DNA of 11,994 nt from JBCBRR01 sp039029235 (GTDB lineage Bacteria > Bacteroidota > Bacteroidia > Cytophagales > Amoebophilaceae). The stretch lies in NCBI GenBank assembly GCA_039029235.1, contig JBCCGO010000024.1:1-11994 (forward strand), given 5' to 3'. Both the position numbers and the translations under genes were made by a program. The notes beneath the pieces are model-generated. The model saw only the letters and a list, made by a program, of their open reading frames with translations. It did not search any database and was not told the origin of the DNA. Positions 1 through 7,272 of the stretch are shown in pieces; within the stretch, counting starts at the first letter, position 1, and the number at the start of each line of letters is the position of its first letter.

Positions 1-1
1 A

Positions 2-151
2 GAAGGGATACAGCAAGGTATGGAGCGATGTATGAAAGAAGAGAAAAAAGCCATCGCCAAGAACTTGCTCTCCAACGGTCTTAGCATATCACTGATTTCT
101 CAAGTGACAGGCCTCAGCAGGCAAGTAATAGCAAAGCTGGGCCGTGACTAG
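2..151 (+). CDS. C-terminal tail of an Rpn-family (PD-(D/E)XK) nuclease / putative transposase, cut by the window edge
   Basis: The frame is open from the left edge to a TAG at 149-151 and gives 49 residues. It begins EGIQQGMERCMKEEKKAIAK and ends with a short helix-turn-helix-like tail (GLSISLISQVTGLSRQVIAK). This pattern, a glutamate/glycine-rich EGxxxGxxxG helix, then a lysine-rich AKNLL helix, then a LS-x-x-x-I-x-x-VTGLS motif, is the usual C-terminus of the Rpn / PDDEXK-family transposase proteins that are abundant in symbiont genomes. The catalytic domain would lie to the left of the window, so activity cannot be judged. The family's known role is recombination-promoting DNA cleavage. 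The alternative is an unrelated protein with a similar helical tail. The identification rests on tail pattern alone, but that pattern is characteristic. Confidence 0.72.
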   Translation, partial: EGIQQGMERCMKEEKKAIAKNLLSNGLSISLISQVTGLSRQVIAKLGRD

Positions 152-496
152 GCTACTTGCTTTTGGGAGTGCTTCAGCTGGGGGCAGGGCCCTGAGCTGC
201 TACCTACTCGTCATATATGGCGGCAAATCTTCTCTGTAAATGTAAGTCTAAATACTGGCAAGCTAGCGCTTCTATCTAAGTGCGAACCTTTGCTAGAGGC
301 CAGCTGGGAGCTCAGGGGCTCTCACCGCTAGCTTACAATAGACTGGATGATGCGTTAGCTAATTGCTCCATGCTCTGCTTGCATAGCTCTGGGAGGTAGC
401 ATGAGGGAAAGCAGTGACTCTATAGGAATATTTGGTGGTACCGAGAGTCTCTAACGCAAATTTTTATGCTCTCAGTAGGTTTGTGGCTTTGAGCAA
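152..496. other. Gene-free stretch between the Rpn tail and rseP
   Basis: This 345 bp stretch has no frame that I recognise on either strand. Short open segments on the minus strand are interrupted by stops and may be decay products, but none matches a known family. It lies downstream of both flanking genes, which converge here, so no promoter is needed. I looked for tRNA-like cloverleafs and for stem-plus-T-run terminators of rseP and found nothing convincing. Confidence 0.5.
175..199 (+). terminator. Weak GC-rich hairpin after the Rpn tail
   Basis: An imperfect inverted repeat starts 24 nt after the Rpn stop. The outer arms are CAGCT (175-179) and AGCTG (195-199), then one mismatch and a G-T pair, then inner arms GGGC and GCCC around the 3-nt loop AGG. 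There is no T-run after it, so it is not a standard intrinsic terminator. Its place just after a stop codon is the only support for a role in ending transcription. Confidence 0.25.
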
Positions 497-1813
497 CTAC
501 TGGAATAATTTACAAAGGTCATTGAAAATAGCATAGCTGGTAAGTAGTAGCAGCATGGTGATACCAATCATCTGTACAACTTCTAGCAGTCTGCCGGGAA
601 GCCGCCGGCCGGCGATCATCTCATAGCTGATCAGGACAATGTGACCACCGTCGAGTGCAGGAATGGGCAAAAGGTTTGTAAAAGCCAACATCATAGATAG
701 GAAGCCTACAACACTCCAAAAGTGGATCCAGTCGAAGCGCCTACCAAAGATCTGTGCAATGCCGATAGGCCCACTCAGTGATTTGGCAAACGATACCTGG
801 CCTGTAATCACCTTCCGTAAAGCCAGCGAGTTGATCCTCACAATCTCCAGGGCTCTTGTAGTACCGATAGCTGTGGCTTGTAGTACACTGTGCTGCTGGT
901 GCACTTCGGTGAGCAAAATTTTGGGACGAAATCCTAGCTTGCCCGTTTCGTCTACTCGGGCAGTGATATGGTATTCTATTCCATCTCTAACGTATTTGAT
1001 GCTGACCGGCGTACCGGCATGTGCTGCCAAGGCTGTCCTTAGCTGATGAAAGTAGGGCGTAGCCTGGTCTGCTACTTCCATGATCTGATCTCCCGGTTGT
1101 AGCCCTGCTTGGGCAGCTGGGCTGGACTGCTGCACTTCGCCCACCTCAAAAGGCGCCAAAGGGGCTATAAAACTCCCCTGGCCTGGATGGTCTGCTAGTT
1201 GCGCTAAGAAGTTAGTGGGTATGGCTATGTGTAGCACCTGTCCTTGCCGCCTAACGGTGTAATATCCGCCATCTTCTAGTAGGACGCGTGGATCCATGAC
1301 ATCAGCAAACTTGGTGAAATCCCTGCCATTGATATGAGTAATCTGGTCACCTTCTTGAAACCCTAAGCTGGCCCCTAAAGCATGGGGAACAATACCATGT
1401 TTGTTTACCTCGTCCTTGGCTAGGTAGGTATCGCCCAGGGAAAAAGTAATGGCTGTGAAGATTAGTATGCCGCTGAGTACGTTGAATAGGATACCGCCTA
1501 GGATGACTAAAAGGCGCTGCCAAGCAGGTTTGGCGCGAAACTCCCAGGGGCAGGGTTTGTCACCGGGGTGTGCTGTATCTAATGCCTCCTCGGCCATACC
1601 AGCAATCTTCACAAATCCGCCTAGCGGGATAGCGCCTAGGGAGTATACGGTCTCGCCCCACTTGCACTGAATAATCTTGGGGGGGAATCCGATAGTGTAG
1701 CTCTCTACACGCATGCCAAAGAGCTTGGCCAAGAGCATATGTCCTAGCTCATGCAGCCCTACGATTATGGAGAGGCCTAGTATGAACTGACTGATCATTG
1801 TGAATTGTGGCAT
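497..1813 (-). CDS. rseP: RseP, site-2 intramembrane zinc metalloprotease (M50 family)
   Basis: A membrane protease that cuts substrates within the bilayer. In characterised bacteria it processes anti-sigma factors after a first periplasmic cut and clears signal-peptide remnants. The 438-residue length is normal. The zinc site is complete: HELGH at residues 21-25 in the first membrane helix, and the third ligand in NLLPIPALDGGH (380-391, Asp388) near the C-terminus. A membrane-reentrant loop (about 53-73) follows helix one. Two PDZ domains lie at about 130-205 and 215-297, the second with a clear SPAAQAGLQPGDQI core. Membrane helices are seen at about 100-126, 362-385 and 409-430. The chosen ATG gives the hydrophobic N-terminus directly before HExxH; Met6 is the alternative. 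The gene reads in the same direction as clpB and the exported-protein gene, but about 720 bp of decayed DNA separates them, so shared transcription is doubtful. Some Bacteroidota have dxr upstream; here no intact dxr is visible. Confidence 0.95.
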   Translation of the reverse strand: MPQFTMISQFILGLSIIVGLHELGHMLLAKLFGMRVESYTIGFPPKIIQCKWGETVYSLGAIPLGGFVKIAGMAEEALDTAHPGDKPCPWEFRAKPAWQRLLVILGGILFNVLSGILIFTAITFSLGDTYLAKDEVNKHGIVPHALGASLGFQEGDQITHINGRDFTKFADVMDPRVLLEDGGYYTVRRQGQVLHIAIPTNFLAQLADHPGQGSFIAPLAPFEVGEVQQSSPAAQAGLQPGDQIMEVADQATPYFHQLRTALAAHAGTPVSIKYVRDGIEYHITARVDETGKLGFRPKILLTEVHQQHSVLQATAIGTTRALEIVRINSLALRKVITGQVSFAKSLSGPIGIAQIFGRRFDWIHFWSVVGFLSMMLAFTNLLPIPALDGGHIVLISYEMIAGRRLPGRLLEVVQMIGITMLLLLTSYAIFNDLCKLFQ

Positions 1814-1894
1814 ATGTTTTTGTCTCTAGTGGTGTTGATAAATGGTCGCCTGGTGTCTTTGCTAGCTAAGGGTAGCGCTGTACGCTTTAGCGTC

Positions 1895-2455
1895 TCAGCC
1901 AGATCTTGTGCAGGAGTGTAGGTAGGCATATGGGTTGCACAGGTAATCAAGGATCTTTGCTAAGCAGCTATGTTGCTGGCTGGTGGGCTTGTCGGTAGCG
2001 CTTGCCAATAATGCAGCTCTTGCTACCCTGTGCTAATGCCGCTGCTGCAGCTCAGGCACCCTAGGCTAGGTGGGCTCCTCTTTCGTCCCCTCGTAGTTTG
2101 CCCATAGCTCGGGTATGCTACTGGGAAGCTCCCTGAACTGGGGTAATAATTTTTCCGCTACTCAAGATCCAGCTGTCATCGCTATCATTAAGCGCTTGGC
2201 GAAGCTGTGGCCTAGCTCCAGGCTGGCTTGTATGCTGCGTGTTTCTTCATCTTCTAGATATATTTCTCGTATATCTTCGTTGGCGGCAATTCATATAGCA
2301 AGCTCTTGGTCTAGCCCGGGGCCTATGCCCCAGTATCGAGGTTTTGCACTGCTGCTTGGGGACTTTGTGTGAACGTGGGAGATTACGATTGCTGAGAATT
2401 CGATCTCAATAAGACCTTGTAGCAGCGTATAGGCTGCCATCTTCTCGATGGGTAG
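1895..2455 (-). pseudogene. Probable decayed coding region between the exported-protein gene and rseP, family unknown
   Basis: One minus-strand frame reads protein-like segments across about 560 bp with few stops for its length: TGA at 2291-2293 and 2162-2164, TAG at 2066-2068 and 2033-2035, and TGA at 1895-1897. Readable pieces include VLPIEKMAAYTLLQGLIEIE, EDIREIYLEDEETRSIQASL, LGHSFAKRLMIAM and PQFRELPSSIPELWANYEG. The right end joins, through a frame change near 2460, an open minus-strand frame at 2383-2574. That frame overlaps the 3' end of the exported-protein gene. I cannot name the family. It may be the lost C-terminal part of the exported protein or a separate dead gene. A chance run of open frame is possible, so confidence is low. 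The rest of 1814-2534 holds no recognisable gene. Confidence 0.35.
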
Positions 2456-2534
2456 CACCTAAAGGCGGCTGATTTGCTAGCACACTCTGGGGCTAAGTAA
2501 TAATTTTGCTGTACCATAGGCTGTCCACACTTGA

Positions 2535-3173
2535 CTATAGGAGCACCTCGGCGAGGTTCCAGCCTAGTCTCCACTGAACGCTAAGGCCTTCTATTTGGCT
2601 TCTTAGCGTCTCTTGTGAGCTTTCGCGCGCTCTTAGCATTTTTTGTGCATCTTTTAGCCCTTTGTTCAAGCTGGCTTCCACCATAATCCCCATATCAGAC
2701 TCATAGGCTACCCCAAATACGGAACTATAGCAAGATGCTTGGTTGTCTTTGAGGTAGTTAATATAAATACAGTATCGTCGATAGCGTCCGGGATATAACT
2801 TCACAGCAAGTGAGTCTATGAGTGGTTCTGTCTTGTAATGAATTATGTAGTCTGCTGCGCTCCAGCTGAGAGATTGGAAGGGGGTAAGGATCGCTTTGCT
2901 CCGGTCAAGGTTGGAGAATCCTATCTGTATACCGAATGCGTCGACAAGTTTATACTCTAGAAAGAGATCGTCAAAAGCTTTTTTGGTTTCATCCGGGTTT
3001 TTATTCGCTCCAAGCATCTTGGTGATGTATTGGAATGGTTTTCTAAGTCCGAATTTTATCTTCCCTGCATTGATTCGATGGTCTGGGGAGGAGGTAGCAT
3101 CTGCACCGTTTGTATTAGGGGCAGTAAGAGAGAGTAGCACTACACTGAGTAATAATTTTATTTTATGGCGCAT
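2535..3173 (-). CDS. Small exported protein of unknown function, downstream of clpB
   Basis: I do not recognise a family. From the ATG at 3173 the product is 212 residues. It opens with a typical Sec signal peptide: basic start (MRHKIK), hydrophobic core (LLLSVVLLSL), then a likely cleavage near NGA-DA. No lipobox cysteine is seen. The mature part has aromatic-rich segments (for example FQSLSWSAADYIIHY and GRYRRYCIYINYL) and a charged helical stretch near the C-terminus (KGLKDAQKMLRARESSQETL). An earlier in-frame ATG at 3206 adds 11 residues and starts only 5 bp after the clpB stop. I prefer 3173 because the A-rich stretch AAAAGATTAATT precedes it and the signal peptide is then standard. The tight spacing suggests co-transcription with clpB. 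The stop at 2535 may be a truncation, because protein-like reading continues downstream in other frames. The place of action is probably the periplasm or envelope. Confidence 0.6.
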   Translation of the reverse strand: MRHKIKLLLSVVLLSLTAPNTNGADATSSPDHRINAGKIKFGLRKPFQYITKMLGANKNPDETKKAFDDLFLEYKLVDAFGIQIGFSNLDRSKAILTPFQSLSWSAADYIIHYKTEPLIDSLAVKLYPGRYRRYCIYINYLKDNQASCYSSVFGVAYESDMGIMVEASLNKGLKDAQKMLRARESSQETLRSQIEGLSVQWRLGWNLAEVLL

Positions 3174-3211
3174 AATTAATCTTTTAACTGGGAATAGAAA
3201 GTACATGTAAG

Positions 3212-5830
3212 CTACGCTTGGGAGCTGGTCTTGGTATCATGGGTAAATTTAATTTGTTGTTGGCTGCCCAAAGTTACTTGAATAGGCATAGAACTCCAAA
3301 TTTTATCTTCCAGTAGTACCTGCGAGAGTTTATTCAATATGCTGCGCTGTATCAGTCGCTTCAAAGGCCTGGCGCCAAACTGTGGACTGTAACCTTCCCT
3401 GGCCAGGTAGTCGAGGACTCGTTCGTCTGCTACGAGACTGATTCCATTGTCTTTGAGCTGCTCCTGCACTTGCTTCCATTGTATAGCTACTACTTGCTTG
3501 ACGGTTTCTTGGGATAGGGGGTTGAACATGATGACCTCGTCAATGCGGTTCAAGAATTCGGGGCGCATAGCCTTGCTCAGTAGCTGGAATACTTCATCCT
3601 TGATCCTTTCCATAGTAGCAGAGATATCTCTGTTGTCTAAGTCAGCTAGGGTTTCGTGGATGAGATGTGAGCCCAGATTGGTAGTCATGATGATGATGGT
3701 ATTTTTAAAGTTGGCCATACGTCCCTTATTGTCGGTAAGTCTACCATCGTCCAGTACTTGTAGTAGTATATTAAACACGTCAGGGTGGGCTTTTTCGATT
3801 TCATCAAGCAATACTACGGAGTATGGCTTTCTCCGGACAGCTTCGGTGAGTTGCCCTCCTTCTTCATAGCCGATATAGCCTGGTGGCGCACCGATCAGCT
3901 TGCTCACGGTGTGTTTTTCTTGATATTCTGACATATCAATGCGCACCATGGCGTTCTCATCGTTGAATAGCGCACCGGCCAGGGCTTTGGCCAAGGCTGT
4001 TTTACCTACGCCTGTAGTGCCTAAAAAAATGAAGGAGCCAATGGGGCGCTTGGGGTCTTGTAGGCCAGCCCTGCTTCTGCGTACGGCATGGGCGATGGCC
4101 TGGATGGCTTCTGCTTGGCCGGCCACGCTTTTGCTGAGCTTTTCCTCTAGGTGGAGCAGTTTGTCGCGTTCGGGCTGGAGCATCTTGGCTACTGGTATAC
4201 CTGTCCACTTGGCCACTATTGCTGCGATATCTTCTTGGGTTACTTCTTCCTTGAGTAGCGGGCTGTCTTTTTTAAAGTGTTCGGCTTCTCGCTGCAGGGC
4301 TGCCAGTTCCTGCTCGGCTGCTACGATTCTACCATACCTGATCTCGGCTACCTTGCCATAGTCAAAATCGCGCTCTGCCTGTTCTGCTGCTATTCTTAGC
4401 TGATCTATTTTCTCTTTCTGGCTGGTAATGCCTTTGATAACTGTTTTTTCTTTTTCCCACTTAGCTTTCAGGATATCTCTTTGCTCACTGAGCTGGGCAA
4501 TGGTTTGGGCTAGCGTAGCTTCTTTGTGGCTATCTTTTTCTCTACGAATGGCTTCGCGCTCTATCTCTAGCTGCATGATCCTACGCTGCAACTCATCCAG
4601 AGCCACGGGCATGGATTCCATTTCTATACGTAGTCTAGCAGCAGCCTCGTCTATCAAGTCAATAGCCTTATCGGGTAGGAAACGGTCTGTTATATAGCGG
4701 TACGAGAGCTGCACAGCGGCGATAGTGGCATCGTCTTTGATTCTGACACCATGGTGGAGCTCATACCGATCCTTGATACCGCGTAGGATAGAGATGGCAT
4801 CTTCTGGGCTTGGCTCATCGATCATCACTGCCTGGAATCTTCGTTCTAGGGCTTTGTCTTTTTCTATATACCGCTGGTATTCCTTGAGGGTAGTAGCGCC
4901 AATAGTATGTAACGCACCTTTGGCTAGGGCAGGCTTGAGTAGGTTAGCAGCATCCATGGCCCCTTCGCCGCTACTGCCTGCCCCGATCAGCGTATGGATT
5001 TCGTCAATGAATAGGATGAGCTCGCCTTGGGAGTCGGTTATCTCTTTGATAACGGCCTTGAGGCGTTCTTCAAACTCCCCTTTGTACTTGGCTCCGGCTA
5101 CTAGAAGTCCCATATCAAGCGCTACAATGGTTTTGGACCGAATGCTTTCGGGCACATCGCCATCTACGATGCGCTGGGCCATCCCTTCTACAATGGCTGT
5201 CTTCCCTACACCAGGCTCTCCCAGGAGTATGGGGTTATTTTTTGTCCTTCTGGCAATGATTTGCAGTACTCTTCTGATCTGCTCCTCTCTGCCAATCACA
5301 GGATCTATTTTCCCGGCTTTGGCCAAGGCATTCAGGTTGTTCGCATAGCGTTCTACAGACTTGTACTTGGCTTCTGCATTCGGATCTGTTACTCTACGGC
5401 TGTCCCTGAGTTCTTGAATAGCCTTGATGAGCTGCTGTTCTATGAACCCTGCATCTTTCATCAGCTTAGCTACCGGGTCGTGGCCTGCCACCAGGCCAAG
5501 TAGCAGGTGCTCTACTGCTATAAATTCGTCTTTAAAAACCGTGAGGTAAGACTCTGCGCTACGCAGTACTGTATGTATGTCGTTGTTCAGGTAGGGTTGC
5601 TGCCCCGAAGCCTTCGGATACGTACTGATAAGTTCTGAGAGCTTAGTGGTTAGTAGCTGTTGATTAATGCTGAGCTTCTTGTGCAAGAAACCAATATTGT
5701 GCTCGTCAGCTTGTAGGATGGCTTGTAATAAATGGCCAGTTTTTATACCCAGCTGCTGATTCGCCGCAGCTACTTTGATGGCTGCCTGGAGGGCTTCTTG
5801 GGCTTTGATAGTGTAGTTACTGAGGTTCAT
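3212..5830 (-). CDS. clpB: ClpB, ATP-dependent protein disaggregase (HSP100)
   Basis: A hexameric cytoplasmic AAA+ chaperone that, with DnaK, pulls polypeptides out of aggregates after heat or other stress. At 872 residues it is full length. Order: Clp N-domain (1 to about 145); first AAA+ module with Walker A GEPGVGKT (204-211), pore loop GAKYKGEFEERL (246-257, Tyr249) and Walker B LILFIDEIH (271-279); coiled-coil M-domain (about 400-530), the mark that separates ClpB from ClpA and ClpC; second AAA+ module with Walker A GTTGVGKT (604-611), pore loop GYIGYEEGG (651-659), Walker B VVLLDEIEKAH (672-682) and sensor-2 GARPLKR (819-825). No ClpP-binding IGF/IGL loop is obvious, as expected for ClpB. 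All catalytic motifs are intact. The ATG at 5830 begins the conserved MNLSNYTIKAQEAL start. A small exported-protein gene follows closely. The 1.4 kb upstream has no intact gene, so a clpB promoter probably lies close to 5831-5893. Confidence 0.97.
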   Translation of the reverse strand: MNLSNYTIKAQEALQAAIKVAAANQQLGIKTGHLLQAILQADEHNIGFLHKKLSINQQLLTTKLSELISTYPKASGQQPYLNNDIHTVLRSAESYLTVFKDEFIAVEHLLLGLVAGHDPVAKLMKDAGFIEQQLIKAIQELRDSRRVTDPNAEAKYKSVERYANNLNALAKAGKIDPVIGREEQIRRVLQIIARRTKNNPILLGEPGVGKTAIVEGMAQRIVDGDVPESIRSKTIVALDMGLLVAGAKYKGEFEERLKAVIKEITDSQGELILFIDEIHTLIGAGSSGEGAMDAANLLKPALAKGALHTIGATTLKEYQRYIEKDKALERRFQAVMIDEPSPEDAISILRGIKDRYELHHGVRIKDDATIAAVQLSYRYITDRFLPDKAIDLIDEAAARLRIEMESMPVALDELQRRIMQLEIEREAIRREKDSHKEATLAQTIAQLSEQRDILKAKWEKEKTVIKGITSQKEKIDQLRIAAEQAERDFDYGKVAEIRYGRIVAAEQELAALQREAEHFKKDSPLLKEEVTQEDIAAIVAKWTGIPVAKMLQPERDKLLHLEEKLSKSVAGQAEAIQAIAHAVRRSRAGLQDPKRPIGSFIFLGTTGVGKTALAKALAGALFNDENAMVRIDMSEYQEKHTVSKLIGAPPGYIGYEEGGQLTEAVRRKPYSVVLLDEIEKAHPDVFNILLQVLDDGRLTDNKGRMANFKNTIIIMTTNLGSHLIHETLADLDNRDISATMERIKDEVFQLLSKAMRPEFLNRIDEVIMFNPLSQETVKQVVAIQWKQVQEQLKDNGISLVADERVLDYLAREGYSPQFGARPLKRLIQRSILNKLSQVLLEDKIWSSMPIQVTLGSQQQIKFTHDTKTSSQA

Positions 5831-5844
5831 GACAACGCGCTGGT

Positions 5845-5893
5845 CTTATACTGTTTACTCTATATTACTAAAAAATTTTGAAATTTCTGGCAA
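5845..5893 (-). promoter_or_regulatory. AT-rich island upstream of clpB, candidate promoter
   Basis: Immediately upstream of clpB, surrounding DNA near 50% G+C gives way to a very AT-rich block. On the minus strand it contains TTGCCA (5893-5888), then a run of A/T, then TAATAT and TATAAG boxes. Spacing from TTGCCA to TAATAT is about 20 nt, long for a sigma-70 pair, and no clear Bacteroidota TAnnTTTG box is seen. No CIRCE-type inverted repeat was found. Its position before a stress gene is the main support. Confidence 0.25.
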
Positions 5894-7272
5894 GGTCTTC
5901 TACGATCTTCTGCCTTATCTAGGCTAGGCCGGTTGTTACCTAGCGTTCTCTTGTTCACTTTTGCCCGATCCGCCACGATACGATCATGGCTGGTAAGCCC
6001 CAAAGCCCTCCAGAAGAGACCAAGCGGAGCTCGGCTGATCGTTCTATACATGCTATACATGTTTACTGACCGGTGTAGCCTGCTTACGACATTTGCGGTA
6101 ACAAGGCAGGCGCGATCCAGCTAGCCATCGTTGCCATAACATGTAGCCCTTACTGCTTCTACTTACCCAATCCAATGAAGACATCGCTCAGAAAAGCTCT
6201 AGGAGACTGCTGGTAGCTAGCAGGGCCTCATCCGCTAAGTCGGGATCTTCGCCGGCCTGAGTATCTGCAACCACTGGAGTAAATAACGCAAATCCCACCA
6301 AACTGGATAACTAGGTCAAGAAAGCGCTTGCAGCCGCGTATTGATGATTGAGATAGCGCTGATGATCATGGCCACTCCAACGTAAGCCTGTGTAGAAAGC
6401 TGCTCTCCCAGTACTCCGTAGGCAAATATGGTCGCAAACACAGGTCCAGCATCAGTATCATAGCTACTGCAAGGCTCCCAAGTGCCGTTGAGCACGTGCT
6501 CTCAACCACAAAGCTACGCTAGAGCATAAAATTCTACAAAATAAGATCGCCCCAGCTAGCTAGCTGGGCAGGAAGCTAGATACTGTTATCAGCTAGATAG
6601 GATAGGCGGTAGAAAGAAAGAGGAGGCAGAGTCTAGGCAATTTTCGCCTAAAAGATTATTGTTTATCCATAGCTCGAATCCTCCTTTCTCTGATGCTAGG
6701 GAGCAAGTTAATTAAGGTATAGCCAATATCAGCGCCTCAGCTGAGGGCTGTCCTAGGTTATGCTTAAATATTTTCGCAGCCATGATCCTTGCCACAAGGG
6801 AGTAGTACAGGCTAGCAAAAGGAGATTTGGCTAGTGGTTACCTCCCGTAGGCCCTTGAAAGCTAATCGTATCATCTAGCTGGGCGTGCCCAGAGCATGTT
6901 ACGGTAATTTTTATCCTATGTTCTTCGTTCATTCTCAGATACCAGCAGGCTGGAATGTAGCAGGTTAGCTTCTTGCTCCATGCCCAGGACTCTAAGCTTG
7001 AGAAATTATCGCTTTTTTACGGGAAGCATCTTGTCAGTAGCTAGATCTTGTAGGAACTTTCCTCAAGCTCATCCGGCTGCTCAGCAGCAACTATGGCAGC
7101 CTCTGTGCTGCTTTTGCCATTTCCCTTTAACCTTTCCCTGTAGGGAATACTGCTCTAGTAGTTATGTTGTAGAGGACTTACCGCCCCCCGCCATGCTCTT
7201 CCAAGGCAATTCTGAAGCGAAAAACTACTAGAAATGACTAACTTGGCAGCTGAATGTAAAGAGTAGTCACGC
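5894..7272. other. Long stretch with no intact gene, containing remnants
   Basis: About 1.4 kb between the divergent clpB and polX. The only recognisable content is an EamA transporter remnant on the minus strand (listed separately). Other protein-like minus-strand scraps are: 6188-6310, a signal-peptide-like piece (LVGFALFTPVVADTQAGED) ending in TGA; 6831-6932, a 33-codon frame starting MNEEHRIKITVTCSGHAQ; and, around 6800-6825, a hydrophobic piece (LLLLACTTPLW) that could be the first helix of the same transporter. The plus-strand frame at 6980-7231 is cysteine/serine-rich and shows no family. CTAG is very frequent here (about 18 copies between 6001 and 7260). No RNA gene was recognised. 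Confidence 0.5.
6316..6555 (-). pseudogene. Remnant of an EamA/DMT-superfamily membrane transporter (C-terminal end)
   Basis: The minus-strand frame ending at TGA 6316-6318 reads GPVFATIFAYGVLGEQL and then QAYVGVAMIISAISIINTRL. This matches the closing helices of EamA-family drug/metabolite transporters, whose signature here is L-E-P-V-F-A followed about 10 residues later by LGE and a final G-x-x-x-I helix. Just upstream, two other frames supply the preceding helix: ALWLRARAQRHLGAL ends at a TAG, and GSLAVAMILML runs up to the PVFA motif. Rejoining them needs at least two frameshifts, one of them looking like a single-base loss in CTGATGCTGGACCTGTG. A full gene would be near 290 codons; the N-terminal half is mostly unrecognisable. 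It is therefore a dead gene. The family assignment is fairly secure from the motif; the original substrate cannot be known. Confidence 0.75.

Noticed and set aside
430..496. Inverted GAGAG/CTCTC arms downstream of rseP, considered as its terminator
   Set aside because: Only five pairs around a loop of about 20 nt and no T-run on the correct strand.
2115..2372. Plus-strand open frame of 85 codons
   Set aside because: It is Ser-rich and lies antisense to the better-looking minus-strand remnant; probably a shadow of it.
5860..6060. Minus-strand open frame of 66 codons upstream of clpB
   Set aside because: It is Arg-rich with no recognisable motif and would cover the most likely clpB promoter area; an ordinary chance frame.
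6980..7231. Plus-strand open frame of 83 codons upstream of polX
   Set aside because: Its composition (many Cys, Ser, Phe, Pro) is not that of a normal protein, no family is recognised, and it lies in a region of gene remnants.
152..7272. tRNA or structured RNA genes and CRISPR-like repeats in the gene-free stretches
   Set aside because: No cloverleaf, conserved T-arm or regularly spaced repeat was found by eye.
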